Assembly (NCBI GenBank): GCA_003520545.1
Contig: DOUP01000034.1
Coordinates: forward strand, 1 to 13,129
Source: Maritimibacter sp.
GTDB lineage: Bacteria; Pseudomonadota; Alphaproteobacteria; Rhodobacterales; Rhodobacteraceae
DNA: 13,129 nucleotides
Reading direction: 5' to 3'
Both the position numbers and the translations under genes were made by a program. Below are positions 1-6,642 of this stretch, one piece after another. Below the pieces are notes generated by a model, which worked only from the letters and a program-made list of their open reading frames with translations, did no database searches and was not told where the DNA came from. Positions within the stretch are counted from its first letter, which is position 1; each line of letters opens with the position of its first letter.

Positions 1-1152
1 CCGCTCACCCAAGCCCGAAACGACGCTTTGGCGCTGGCGCGCTACATGGAATTCTACGCGGGTGCCGCCGACAAGGTGATGGGCGAAACCATCCCCTATC
101 TCGACGGCTATACCGTCTATACCCTGCGCGAACCGCACGGCGTCACGGGCCATATCATCCCGTGGAACTACCCGATGCAAATCATCGGTCGCTCGGTCGG
201 TGCGGCGCTCGCCATGGGCAACGCCTGCGTCTTGAAGCCAGCGGAAGAAGCCTGCCTCACCGCGCTTGCCTTCGTGGCGCTTGCCGAAGAAGCGGGGCTT
301 CCACCCGGCGCCCTGAACGTTGTCCCGGGCCTCGGGGAAGAGGCGGGCGCGGCCCTCACCGCCCACCCGGGCGTGAATCACATCAGCTTCACCGGTTCGG
401 TGGGGGTTGGCACCCTCGTCCAAGCCTCGGCGGCGCAGAACGTGACCCCGGTGACGCTCGAACTTGGCGGCAAATCGCCCCAGATCGTCTTCGACGACGC
501 CGATATCGACGCGGCGATCCCGTTCCTGGTCGGGGCCTGCATCCAGAACGCGGGCCAGACCTGTTCCGCCTCCTCCCGCGTCCTGATCCAGCGCGGGGTC
601 TACGAGGAGGTCATCGAGAAAATGGCTGCCCGGTATGACGCCATGATATCGGCCCCGGCCGACAGCGATGGTGCGTTGGGCCCCCTGATTTCGGCCAGGC
701 AAAAGGAAATCGTGATGGGCTTTTTGAAACAAGGCGAGGGCTTCCGCGTCGCGGGCATGGGGTCGATCGCGGACGGCGCCCCTGCTGGCGGCCATTATGT
801 CCCCGCCACGCTCTTCGCTGACGTGCCCCCAGATCACCCGCTCGCGCAGAATGAGATCTTCGGACCCGTGCAGGTCGCGATGCCCTTCGACACCGAAGCA
901 GACGCCATCCGCATCGCCAACGGCACCGATTTCGGCCTTGTCGCCTCGGTCTGGACCGAGAACGGCGCGCGCCAGATGCGCCTGGCCAAGGCGATCAAGG
1001 CGGGCCAGGTTTTCATCAACAACTACGGCGCAGGCGGTGGCGTGGAACTCCCCTTCGGCGGCGTTGGCAAGTCCGGCCATGGTCGTGAAAAGGGCTTCGA
1101 GGCGCTTTATGGGTTCTCAACCCTCAAAACCGTCGCGGCCAAACATGGCTGA
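1..1152 (+). CDS. Aldehyde dehydrogenase (NAD(P)+-dependent), 3' part
   Basis: Member of the aldehyde dehydrogenase superfamily, oxidising an aldehyde to its carboxylate with NAD(P)+ in the cytoplasm. The reading frame is open from the first base, so the start lies outside the window; about 384 residues are visible of a usual length near 490, so roughly the first 100 are missing. Visible hallmarks are the IPWNYP segment, the FTGSVGVG cofactor-binding turn, the general base Glu in LELGGKSP (codon 154 of the window) and the catalytic Cys in NAGQTCSAS (codon 188). Their 34-residue spacing is that of active enzymes. EIFGPV and PFGGVGKSGHGRE near the end also fit. The substrate cannot be told from sequence; betaine-aldehyde-type and gamma-aminobutyraldehyde-type enzymes look like this. 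A repeat copy with a strong hairpin follows the stop and may end the transcript. Confidence 0.93.
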   Translation, partial: PLTQARNDALALARYMEFYAGAADKVMGETIPYLDGYTVYTLREPHGVTGHIIPWNYPMQIIGRSVGAALAMGNACVLKPAEEACLTALAFVALAEEAGLPPGALNVVPGLGEEAGAALTAHPGVNHISFTGSVGVGTLVQASAAQNVTPVTLELGGKSPQIVFDDADIDAAIPFLVGACIQNAGQTCSASSRVLIQRGVYEEVIEKMAARYDAMISAPADSDGALGPLISARQKEIVMGFLKQGEGFRVAGMGSIADGAPAGGHYVPATLFADVPPDHPLAQNEIFGPVQVAMPFDTEADAIRIANGTDFGLVASVWTENGARQMRLAKAIKAGQVFINNYGAGGGVELPFGGVGKSGHGREKGFEALYGFSTLKTVAAKHG

Positions 1153-1180
1153 CACCCGGCCCATCCCCGTGACCCGTGAC

Positions 1181-1270
1181 ACCCTCCCCACTTCTTCGTT
1201 TCAAAAATACTTCGGGAGGGTCCGGGAGGGCAGAGCCCTCCCGGTTGGTCGTGCGGGGCCACGCCCCGCG
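1181..1270. repeat. Dispersed intergenic repeat, copy R1 (arm on - strand)
   Basis: The copy consists of an A/T-rich arm (about 1191-1213; on the - strand it reads GAAGTATTTTTGAAACGAAG) beside GC hairpins. Bases 1222-1231 and 1235-1244 form a perfect 10-bp stem with loop AGA, and 1253-1259 pairs with 1263-1269 (7 bp, loop CAC). The arm is also flanked by an 8-bp inverted repeat, ACCCTCCC at 1181-1188 and GGGAGGGT at 1214-1221. The same architecture recurs at 3216-3275 and 6445-6556, and part of it at 12846-12883. It lies between the aldehyde dehydrogenase stop and the ycaQ-like gene. It could end transcription, but no T-tract follows the stem on the + strand. Confidence 0.75.
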
Positions 1271-1278
1271 CGAAATCC

Positions 1279-2433
1279 ATGACCCTGCGCATCGACAATC
1301 GCACCGCGCGGGCGCTTTGGCTCGACGCCCACGGCCTCGCCGCCGCGCCGACCCGCGCACCGGACGTTCTGGACATCATTCGCGATCTTGGATTTCTCCA
1401 GATCGACACGATCCGCAATGTCGTGCGCGCGCAGGATCATATCCTTTGGTCCCGCGCTCAAACCTACCGCGAGGGTCAGGTCTGGCGCGCCCTTTCGGCC
1501 CGTGACCTGTTCGAGCATTTCACCCACGATGCCTCCCTGATCCCGCGCGACGTGCTGCCCTACTGGACAAGGCGCTTCAACGAATTGGGTGCCCGGGCAG
1601 CGCGCGGAGACTGGTATCAATCCGGCCTCGGCAAGGCGGAGTTAGATGCCATACGCAACCGTATTTCGCAGGAAGGCCCGCTGTCCACCCATGCCTTTGA
1701 CACCAAGGTCGAAAGCCGCGAGATGTGGGCGCGGCCGCCGCACAAGAAGGCGCTGGACCAAATGTGGTATGCGGGCGACCTCGCCACCTGCCATCGTCAG
1801 AACTTCGTCAAATACTACGATCTCGGAGAACGCGTTCTTGGCCAAATCGACCACGGGATCAGTAAAGTGGATCAAGCCCATGCGCTTCATGAGGCCGCGC
1901 TAACCCGGCTTGGCTTCTGCACCCCCGGCGAGCTGGCCCGCTTCTGGGATGCGACGCGCCCGCACGAGGCCAAAGAATGGATCGCGATGGCCGACACCGT
2001 CCCGGTCGACATCGAAACCGCCGAGGGCACATGGCTCCCAGCCCATGCCACCCCGGACATCGAGTCACGACTTGCCGCCGCGCCCGAACTCTCCACCCGC
2101 CTGCGCATCATCAACCCGTTCGACCCGGCTTTCCGGGATCGTGCGCGAACCCAGCGTCTCTTCGGTTTCCACTACCGCAACGAAATGTTCGTGCCACGGA
2201 CCAAGCGCCAATTCGGCTATTACGTCTATCCGCTCCTCGAAGCCGACCGTTTCGTCGGGCGGCTGGAAGCAAAAGCCGACAAACCCAACGACACGCTGAC
2301 AATCACCGGCTTCTGGCCGGAACCTGGAACCCGTTGGGGCGCGGGTCGCCGCGCGCGCCTGGACGCGGAACTCGCCCGCTTCGCCCGCCTCGGAGGGTTG
2401 GCCGACGTGACTTGGACTTGCCCCCGCCCGTGA
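1279..2433 (+). CDS. ycaQ: YcaQ/AlkX-type winged-helix DNA glycosylase
   Basis: Winged-helix protein of the HTH_42 / AlkZ-YcaQ family. The Escherichia coli member excises bulky or cross-linked N-alkylated purines and unhooks interstrand DNA crosslinks. The protein has 384 residues, close to the usual length of about 400. The family's catalytic motif is visible as Q41-I42-D43 in GFLQIDTI. The Gln-hydrophobic-Asp form is typical of YcaQ/AlkX, whereas AlkZ toxin self-resistance enzymes carry Gln-hydrophobic-Gln. Other family signatures are VVRAQDHILWSRAQTY just after it and LFGFHYRNEMFVP and GYYVYPLL in the C-terminal part. The ATG at 1279 gives a full-length N-terminus, but no purine-rich ribosome binding site precedes it; repeat R1 ends only a few bases upstream. 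The next gene starts 34 bases after the stop, so the two may share a transcript. Confidence 0.87.
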   Translation: MTLRIDNRTARALWLDAHGLAAAPTRAPDVLDIIRDLGFLQIDTIRNVVRAQDHILWSRAQTYREGQVWRALSARDLFEHFTHDASLIPRDVLPYWTRRFNELGARAARGDWYQSGLGKAELDAIRNRISQEGPLSTHAFDTKVESREMWARPPHKKALDQMWYAGDLATCHRQNFVKYYDLGERVLGQIDHGISKVDQAHALHEAALTRLGFCTPGELARFWDATRPHEAKEWIAMADTVPVDIETAEGTWLPAHATPDIESRLAAAPELSTRLRIINPFDPAFRDRARTQRLFGFHYRNEMFVPRTKRQFGYYVYPLLEADRFVGRLEAKADKPNDTLTITGFWPEPGTRWGAGRRARLDAELARFARLGGLADVTWTCPRP

Positions 2434-2467
2434 TCGGGCGCAGTCTCGCAACAAAACGGGAGGACGC

Positions 2468-3208
2468 ATGAGACTTCACAACAAACGCGCCATCGTGACC
2501 GGCGGCGCTTCCGGCTTCGGCCTTGGCATTGCGCGCAAATTCGTTGCCGAAGGCGCGAAGGTTCTGATCGCGGACCTCAACGAAGAGGCAGCACAAGCGG
2601 CGGCCAAGGATCTGGGCGCCGAAGCCGCGACCGTCGACGTCGCGAGCGGCGCTTCGGTCGAAGCCATGACGCTTGCCGCGCAGGACAAGCTGGGTGGTAT
2701 CGACATCCTTGTGAACAACGCAGGCGTCACCCATCTTCCCCAACCGATGGAAGAGGTCACGGAAGAGGAATTTGACCGCGTTTTCGCCGTGAACGCCAAG
2801 TCCGTCTATCTCACCGCCCGCGCCATCGTGCCCCTGATGAAGGCCGCAGGCTCCGGCGCAATCCTGAACGTGGCCTCAACGGCGGGTCTCAGCCCGCGAC
2901 CGAACCTCAACTGGTATAACGCGTCCAAAGGCTGGATGATCACCGCGACCAAGACCATGGCCGTGGAGCTCGCCCCTTTCGGCACCCGCGTGAACGCGCT
3001 CGCCCCGGTGGCTGGTGAAACCCCCCTCTTGTCGTCATTCATGGGCGAAGACACCCCGGAAATGCGCGCCAAGTTCCTGTCCACCATCCCCTTAGGCCGC
3101 TTCTCGACCCCCGAGGACATGGGCAACGCCGCCGCCTTCCTGTGCTCGGACGAGGCCAGCATGGTCACCGGCGTGGTGATGGAAGTGGACGGCGGGCGCT
3201 GTATCTGA
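2468..3208 (+). CDS. SDR family NAD(P)-dependent oxidoreductase
   Basis: Classical short-chain dehydrogenase/reductase of 246 residues, a normal length for the family. The Rossmann nucleotide-binding motif TGGASGFG spans residues 11-18, and an acidic Asp in LIADLN after strand 2 suggests a preference for NAD(H). The structural NNAG is at residues 83-86. The catalytic residues are Ser137, Tyr150 and Lys154 (YNASK). The C-terminus ends with the usual TGVVMEVDGG. Such enzymes oxidise secondary alcohols or reduce ketones, and automated names such as glucose 1-dehydrogenase or FabG are common but not informative; the substrate is unknown. The ATG has a strong ribosome binding site, GGGAGGA, about five bases upstream. 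A repeat hairpin (R2) follows the stop. Confidence 0.93.
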   Translation: MRLHNKRAIVTGGASGFGLGIARKFVAEGAKVLIADLNEEAAQAAAKDLGAEAATVDVASGASVEAMTLAAQDKLGGIDILVNNAGVTHLPQPMEEVTEEEFDRVFAVNAKSVYLTARAIVPLMKAAGSGAILNVASTAGLSPRPNLNWYNASKGWMITATKTMAVELAPFGTRVNALAPVAGETPLLSSFMGEDTPEMRAKFLSTIPLGRFSTPEDMGNAAAFLCSDEASMVTGVVMEVDGGRCI

Positions 3209-3215
3209 CGCTGGG

Positions 3216-3275
3216 CCGGGGGTTTCACACCCCCGGACCCCCGTGAGGTATTTTGAAACCAGAGACGAGGATTTG
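3216..3275 (+). repeat. Dispersed intergenic repeat, copy R2, supplying an RBS
   Basis: An 8-bp perfect stem (3216-3223 with 3229-3236, loop TTCAC) is followed by an extra ACCCCC copy (3237-3242) and then by the conserved arm GGTATTTTGAAACCAGAGAC, here on the + strand. It has the same order of parts as R1 and R3 read on the - strand. The purine-rich arm end, GACGAGG at 3264-3270, lies five bases before the ATG at 3276, so it is probably the ribosome binding site of the peptidase gene. The hairpin could weaken read-through from the SDR gene, but no T-run follows. Confidence 0.75.
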
Positions 3276-4268
3276 ATGCGACCCGGCCCCCGAAACCTGA
3301 TCACCGATGTCGACGGATTGCGCGTCGGCAATGCCCGTGATGACAAGATCAAGACCGGCAGCACTGTGCTTGTTGGCGACGTGCCTTTCACGGCTGCGGT
3401 GCACGTCATGGGCGGCGCGCCGGGGACACGGGAAACGGACCTTCTGGCACCGGACAAGACCGTGCAACAGGTGGACGCGCTCGTGCTCTCCGGCGGATCG
3501 GCCTTCGGATTGGATGCCGCCTCCGGCGTGGCCGATGCCCTCCGGGCCGAGGGACGCGGATTCCAGGTCGGTGACCAGCGCGTGCCGATCGTGCCGGGCG
3601 CAATCCTCTTCGATCTCATCAACGGGGGCGACAAGGCATGGTCCGACAACCCTTATAAAGCGCTGGGGCAAACTGCCCTCGCCGCTGCCTCCGCGGATTT
3701 CGACCTGGGATCACAGGGGGCCGGAACGGGCGCGCTGACAGCGGAATTGAAAGGCGGCCTCGGCTCTGCCTCTCTCACGCTGGACACGGGTGTTACCGTC
3801 GGCGCGCTTGTCGCCGTGAACCCGGTCGGCAACGTGGTTGGCCCCGACGGCCAGTTCTGGGCGAGCGCCTTCGAAATCGGGGGTGAATTTGGCAACCGCG
3901 GTCCGGTGACCGGATTCGACCCAGCCGGGCCGCTTGTCACCAAGCTCACCCCGCGCACCGCCACGACCATCGCCATTGTCGCAACGGACGCGGACCTGTC
4001 CCAGGCCCAGGCCACCCGCATGGCAACCGCTGCCCATGACGGCATGGCCCGCGCGATCGTGCCGAGCCATACGCCCCATGACGGCGACCTCGTCTTCGCC
4101 GCCGCAACCGGGGCAAAGTCGCTCACCAACCCGGATATCGACATGATGACCTTGGGCCATGCCGCCGCCGCCTGTCTCGCACGCGCCATAGCACGCGGCG
4201 TTTTCCACGCCACCCCGGCACCCGGCGACGTGATGCCCACATGGGCTCAGCGCTTTGCCAGCAATTGA
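3276..4268 (+). CDS. P1 family (S58, DmpA/NylC-like) peptidase
   Basis: N-terminal-nucleophile hydrolase of the DmpA/BapA/NylC family, made as one chain that cuts itself to expose a catalytic Ser or Thr. Members cleave N-terminal amino acids, beta-peptides or amide oligomers. Visible marks are LITDVDGLRVGNA at the N-terminus, VLSGGSAFGLDAASGV, the GAGTGA turn, VGALVAVNPVGNV, and TTIAIVATDADL, where the new N-terminus should arise. By alignment the nucleophile would be Thr230, preceded by Ala229 rather than the more usual Asn or Gly. The length of 330 residues fits the family. I chose the ATG at 3276, with a ribosome binding site GACGAGG in repeat R2; an in-frame GTG at 3243 would add eleven residues encoded by the repeat, which is unlikely. 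No signal peptide is seen, so it is probably cytoplasmic. The natural substrate is unknown. Confidence 0.9.
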   Translation: MRPGPRNLITDVDGLRVGNARDDKIKTGSTVLVGDVPFTAAVHVMGGAPGTRETDLLAPDKTVQQVDALVLSGGSAFGLDAASGVADALRAEGRGFQVGDQRVPIVPGAILFDLINGGDKAWSDNPYKALGQTALAAASADFDLGSQGAGTGALTAELKGGLGSASLTLDTGVTVGALVAVNPVGNVVGPDGQFWASAFEIGGEFGNRGPVTGFDPAGPLVTKLTPRTATTIAIVATDADLSQAQATRMATAAHDGMARAIVPSHTPHDGDLVFAAATGAKSLTNPDIDMMTLGHAAAACLARAIARGVFHATPAPGDVMPTWAQRFASN

Positions 4269-4319
4269 CCCGACCGCCCACCACAGGCGATCATTTACAC
4301 ACCAAACAGGGGATTTTTC

Positions 4320-4874
4320 ATGCAACGTTTCAAATCACTCGCACTCGCGCTCGCCCTCGCGGCCACACCTGCGCTCGCCGACGATGTCACCGACACGCTC
4401 AGCTCTGCCCTTCAGGCCTACGAGGACGGGGATATCGATTATGCGATGGAAGAACTGGACTACGCCAAGTCGCTGCTCAAGGCGATGAAGACCCAGGCGC
4501 TCGGCCAATTCCTCCCGGACGCGCCCGAAGGCTGGACTCGCGAGATCGACACCGAGGTCTCCGGCGCTCTCGGAATGATGGGCGGTGGCACCGGGGCGCA
4601 GGCCGAGTACACCAATGGCAGCGAGAAGATCGAGTTGATGATCATGGCCAACAACCCGATGGTCACGGCCTTTGGCGGGATGCTCGCCAACGCCGCCATG
4701 CTCGGTATGAAAGTCGAGCGTGTCGGACGCGAAAAGTTTCTCTGGGACGACGATCAACTAACCGGCCTGATCGACAACCGGATTCTGATCCAGGCGGAGG
4801 GCGGCGACAAGGACATGTTGCTCACGCTCGTCGGAGAGATCGACTTCGAAGCTCTCGAAAACTTTGGCGACTAG
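4320..4874 (+). CDS. Exported protein of unknown function
   Basis: I do not recognise the family. The 184-residue product starts with a good Sec signal peptide: basic MQRFK, a long Leu/Ala core, and a likely cut after ALA at residue 20. No lipobox Cys and no second membrane segment are seen, so a soluble periplasmic protein is expected. Residues about 21-50 are acidic and helical-looking (ALQAYEDGDIDYAMEELDYAKSLL), resembling a TPR-like helix pair. A Gly/Met-rich stretch (GALGMMGGGTG) follows, and the C-terminal half is mixed alpha/beta. The ATG at 4320 is preceded by a modest AGGGG ribosome binding site. It sits 51 bases after the peptidase gene and may be co-transcribed. It has no Cys and no recognised catalytic motif. 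Confidence 0.82.
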   Translation: MQRFKSLALALALAATPALADDVTDTLSSALQAYEDGDIDYAMEELDYAKSLLKAMKTQALGQFLPDAPEGWTREIDTEVSGALGMMGGGTGAQAEYTNGSEKIELMIMANNPMVTAFGGMLANAAMLGMKVERVGREKFLWDDDQLTGLIDNRILIQAEGGDKDMLLTLVGEIDFEALENFGD

Positions 4875-4936
4875 TAAACCAGGCCACGCGGTTCACCGTT
4901 GCGCTGTGCCGTGCGATAGCTTACCACCCAAATGCA

Positions 4937-4946
4937 TAACATGTTA
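4937..4946. promoter_or_regulatory. Small palindrome upstream of gabD
   Basis: The sequence TAACATGTTA is a perfect 10-base palindrome lying eight bases before the gabD ribosome binding site (GGAG, 4954-4957). Its A/T-rich makeup stands out in this GC-rich region. It could be an operator half-site for a regulator of gabD, but a 10-base palindrome can occur by chance and no second copy was found. Confidence 0.22.
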
Positions 4947-4965
4947 ACCAAATGGAGCCGCCCTC

Positions 4966-6444
4966 ATGCCCCGTGACGCCACCAACCTCGCTTCGCTTCT
5001 CTCGGACCCCTCGCTGCTGGCGACCCAAGCCTATGTCGCGGGCGACTGGATCGACGCGGACGATGACAAGACCTTCGAGGTGACGAACCCCGCGCGCGGG
5101 GACGTGATCTGCACCGTGCCCGACCTGACCCGCGCCGAAGTGGCCCGCGCCATCGCGGGGGCCGAAGCGGCGCAGGCAGAGTGGCAGGCGCTGACGGCAA
5201 AGGAACGCGCCAACATCATGCGCAAATGGTTCAACCTGATGATGGAAAACCAGGCCGATCTGGGCACGATCCTCTCGGCCGAGATGGGCAAGGCGGTGAC
5301 GGAGGCGAAGGGCGAAATCGCCTATGGGGCCAGCTTCATCGAATGGTTCGCCGAAGAAGGCAAACGCATCTACGGCGAAACCATCCCACCGCACGCCAAC
5401 GACAAACGGCTCATGGTGATCCGCCAGCCGATCGGCGTCGTGGGCTCGATCACGCCATGGAACTTCCCCAACGCCATGATCACCCGCAAGGCGGGCCCGG
5501 CGCTTGCCGCGGGCTGTGGCTTCGTGGCGAAACCGGCGGGCGAAACCCCGCTGTCCGCCCTCGCCATTGCGGTGCTGGCGGAACGCGCCGGTTTCCCCAA
5601 GGGGCTTTTCTCGGTCGTCACTTCGTCCTCGTCGTCCGACATCGGCAAGGAATTCTGCGAAAACCCGACCGTGCGAAAGCTGACCTTCACCGGGTCTACC
5701 GAGGTGGGGCGCATCCTGCTTTCACAAGCGGCTGATCAAGTGATGAAATGTTCCATGGAGCTGGGTGGAAACGCCCCCTTCATCGTCTTTGACGATGCGG
5801 ACCTTGATGCCGCCGTCGAAGGTGCCATCGCCTGCAAGTTCCGCAACAATGGCCAGACCTGCGTCTGCGCCAACCGGCTCTACGTTCAGGAGGGCGTCTA
5901 CGACGCCTTCGCCGAAAAGTTCGCCAAGGCCGTCTCGGAACTCAAGGTCGGCGACGGGCTGGACAGCGACACCGACCTCGGCCCGCTTGTCTCCGAAGGT
6001 GCGGTCGACAAGGTCAAAGAGCACCAGGAAGACGCGACATCCAAAGGCGGCGAGGTCATTCTCGGTGGCGCGCCTATGGACCTTGGCCCGCTGTACTACC
6101 AACCGACCATCGTGAAAAACGCAACACAGGACATGACATGCGCCACGGAAGAAACCTTTGGCCCCTTCGCACCACTGTTCAAATTCACCGACGAAGACGA
6201 CGTGATCCAGAAAGCCAACGACACGATTTTCGGCCTCGCCTCGTATTTCTTCGCCCGTGACCTGAGCCGCGTCTACAAGGTGGCCGAGGCGCTCGAATAC
6301 GGGATCGTCGGGGTGAACACCGGCCTGATCTCGACCGAGGTTGCCCCGTTCGGCGGGGTCAAACAATCCGGCCTCGGGCGCGAAGGCTCCCGCCACGGGA
6401 TCGAAGAATTCCTTGAGATGAAATACATCTGCCTGTCGATCTGA
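4966..6444 (+). CDS. gabD: Succinate-semialdehyde dehydrogenase (NAD(P)+)
   Basis: Oxidises succinate semialdehyde to succinate, the last step of 4-aminobutyrate (GABA) breakdown, feeding the citric acid cycle. The 492-residue length is normal. The sequence matches the GabD type: AYVAGDWIDA near the start, ITPWNFP, FTGSTEVGRIL, the general base Glu265 in MELGGNAPFIVFDDADLD, and catalytic Cys299 in NNGQTCVCANR. The end has EVAPFGGVKQSGLGREGSRHGIEEFLEMKY. A second Cys (301) two residues after the catalytic one matches the arrangement used as a disulfide redox switch in human SSADH, so redox control is possible. The start has GGAG eight bases upstream. No gabT or gabP is adjacent, so the semialdehyde must come from an aminotransferase encoded elsewhere; a glutarate-semialdehyde role is an alternative. 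Confidence 0.93.
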   Translation: MPRDATNLASLLSDPSLLATQAYVAGDWIDADDDKTFEVTNPARGDVICTVPDLTRAEVARAIAGAEAAQAEWQALTAKERANIMRKWFNLMMENQADLGTILSAEMGKAVTEAKGEIAYGASFIEWFAEEGKRIYGETIPPHANDKRLMVIRQPIGVVGSITPWNFPNAMITRKAGPALAAGCGFVAKPAGETPLSALAIAVLAERAGFPKGLFSVVTSSSSSDIGKEFCENPTVRKLTFTGSTEVGRILLSQAADQVMKCSMELGGNAPFIVFDDADLDAAVEGAIACKFRNNGQTCVCANRLYVQEGVYDAFAEKFAKAVSELKVGDGLDSDTDLGPLVSEGAVDKVKEHQEDATSKGGEVILGGAPMDLGPLYYQPTIVKNATQDMTCATEETFGPFAPLFKFTDEDDVIQKANDTIFGLASYFFARDLSRVYKVAEALEYGIVGVNTGLISTEVAPFGGVKQSGLGREGSRHGIEEFLEMKYICLSI

Positions 6445-6556
6445 TCCCCTTCTTCGTTTCGTAAGTACTTCGGGGAGCGCGAGGGGCAGCGCCCCTCGTC
6501 TGGCGTGTCCGCGCAAAGCGCGGGCGCGCAAACCCTGCGTGGGGATGCATCCCCAC
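6445..6556. repeat. Dispersed intergenic repeat, copy R3, with added palindromes
   Basis: It begins directly after the gabD stop. The A/T-rich arm (about 6450-6471; on the - strand it reads GAAGTACTTACGAAACGAAG) is flanked by TCCCC (6445-6449) and GGGGA (6472-6476). An 8-bp stem follows (6480-6487 with 6491-6498, loop AGC). Further on are a 6-bp stem (6509-6514 with 6518-6523, loop AAA) and a perfect 18-base palindrome at 6539-6556. The layout parallels R1. The hairpins may stop gabD transcription, although no T-tract follows. The rest of the gap, 6557-6642, shows nothing recognisable apart from the next ribosome binding site. Confidence 0.72.
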
Positions 6557-6642
6557 CCCGTAACAAAACCATCATCTCCCATTTACGCAGCCGTCACCAA
6601 ACCGCGCATACTCCGCCGGGCAACCATTCCCCGGAGGACATC

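Noticed and set aside
3243..3275. GTG start for the P1 peptidase
   Set aside because: The added residues come from the repeat arm and no ribosome binding site precedes the GTG; the ATG at 3276 fits family length.
4892..4922. Possible sigma-70 promoter before gabD (TTCACC with GATAGC)
   Set aside because: Both boxes match poorly; in GC-rich alphaproteobacterial DNA this is not distinguishable from chance.
5722..6582. A 286-codon open frame on the - strand opposite gabD
   Set aside because: It lies antisense to a strongly conserved gene, and its start region falls inside the R3 repeat.
6505..6642. An upstream in-frame start that would add 46 residues to the phytase-like protein
   Set aside because: The extension is encoded by repeat DNA, would bury the signal peptide, and lacks a ribosome binding site; the ATG at 6643 has GGAGGA.
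6557..6642. Possible Pho box before the phytase-like gene (CCGTCAC near 6590)
   Set aside because: Only one half-site resembles the CTGTCAT consensus and the partner is absent at the right spacing.
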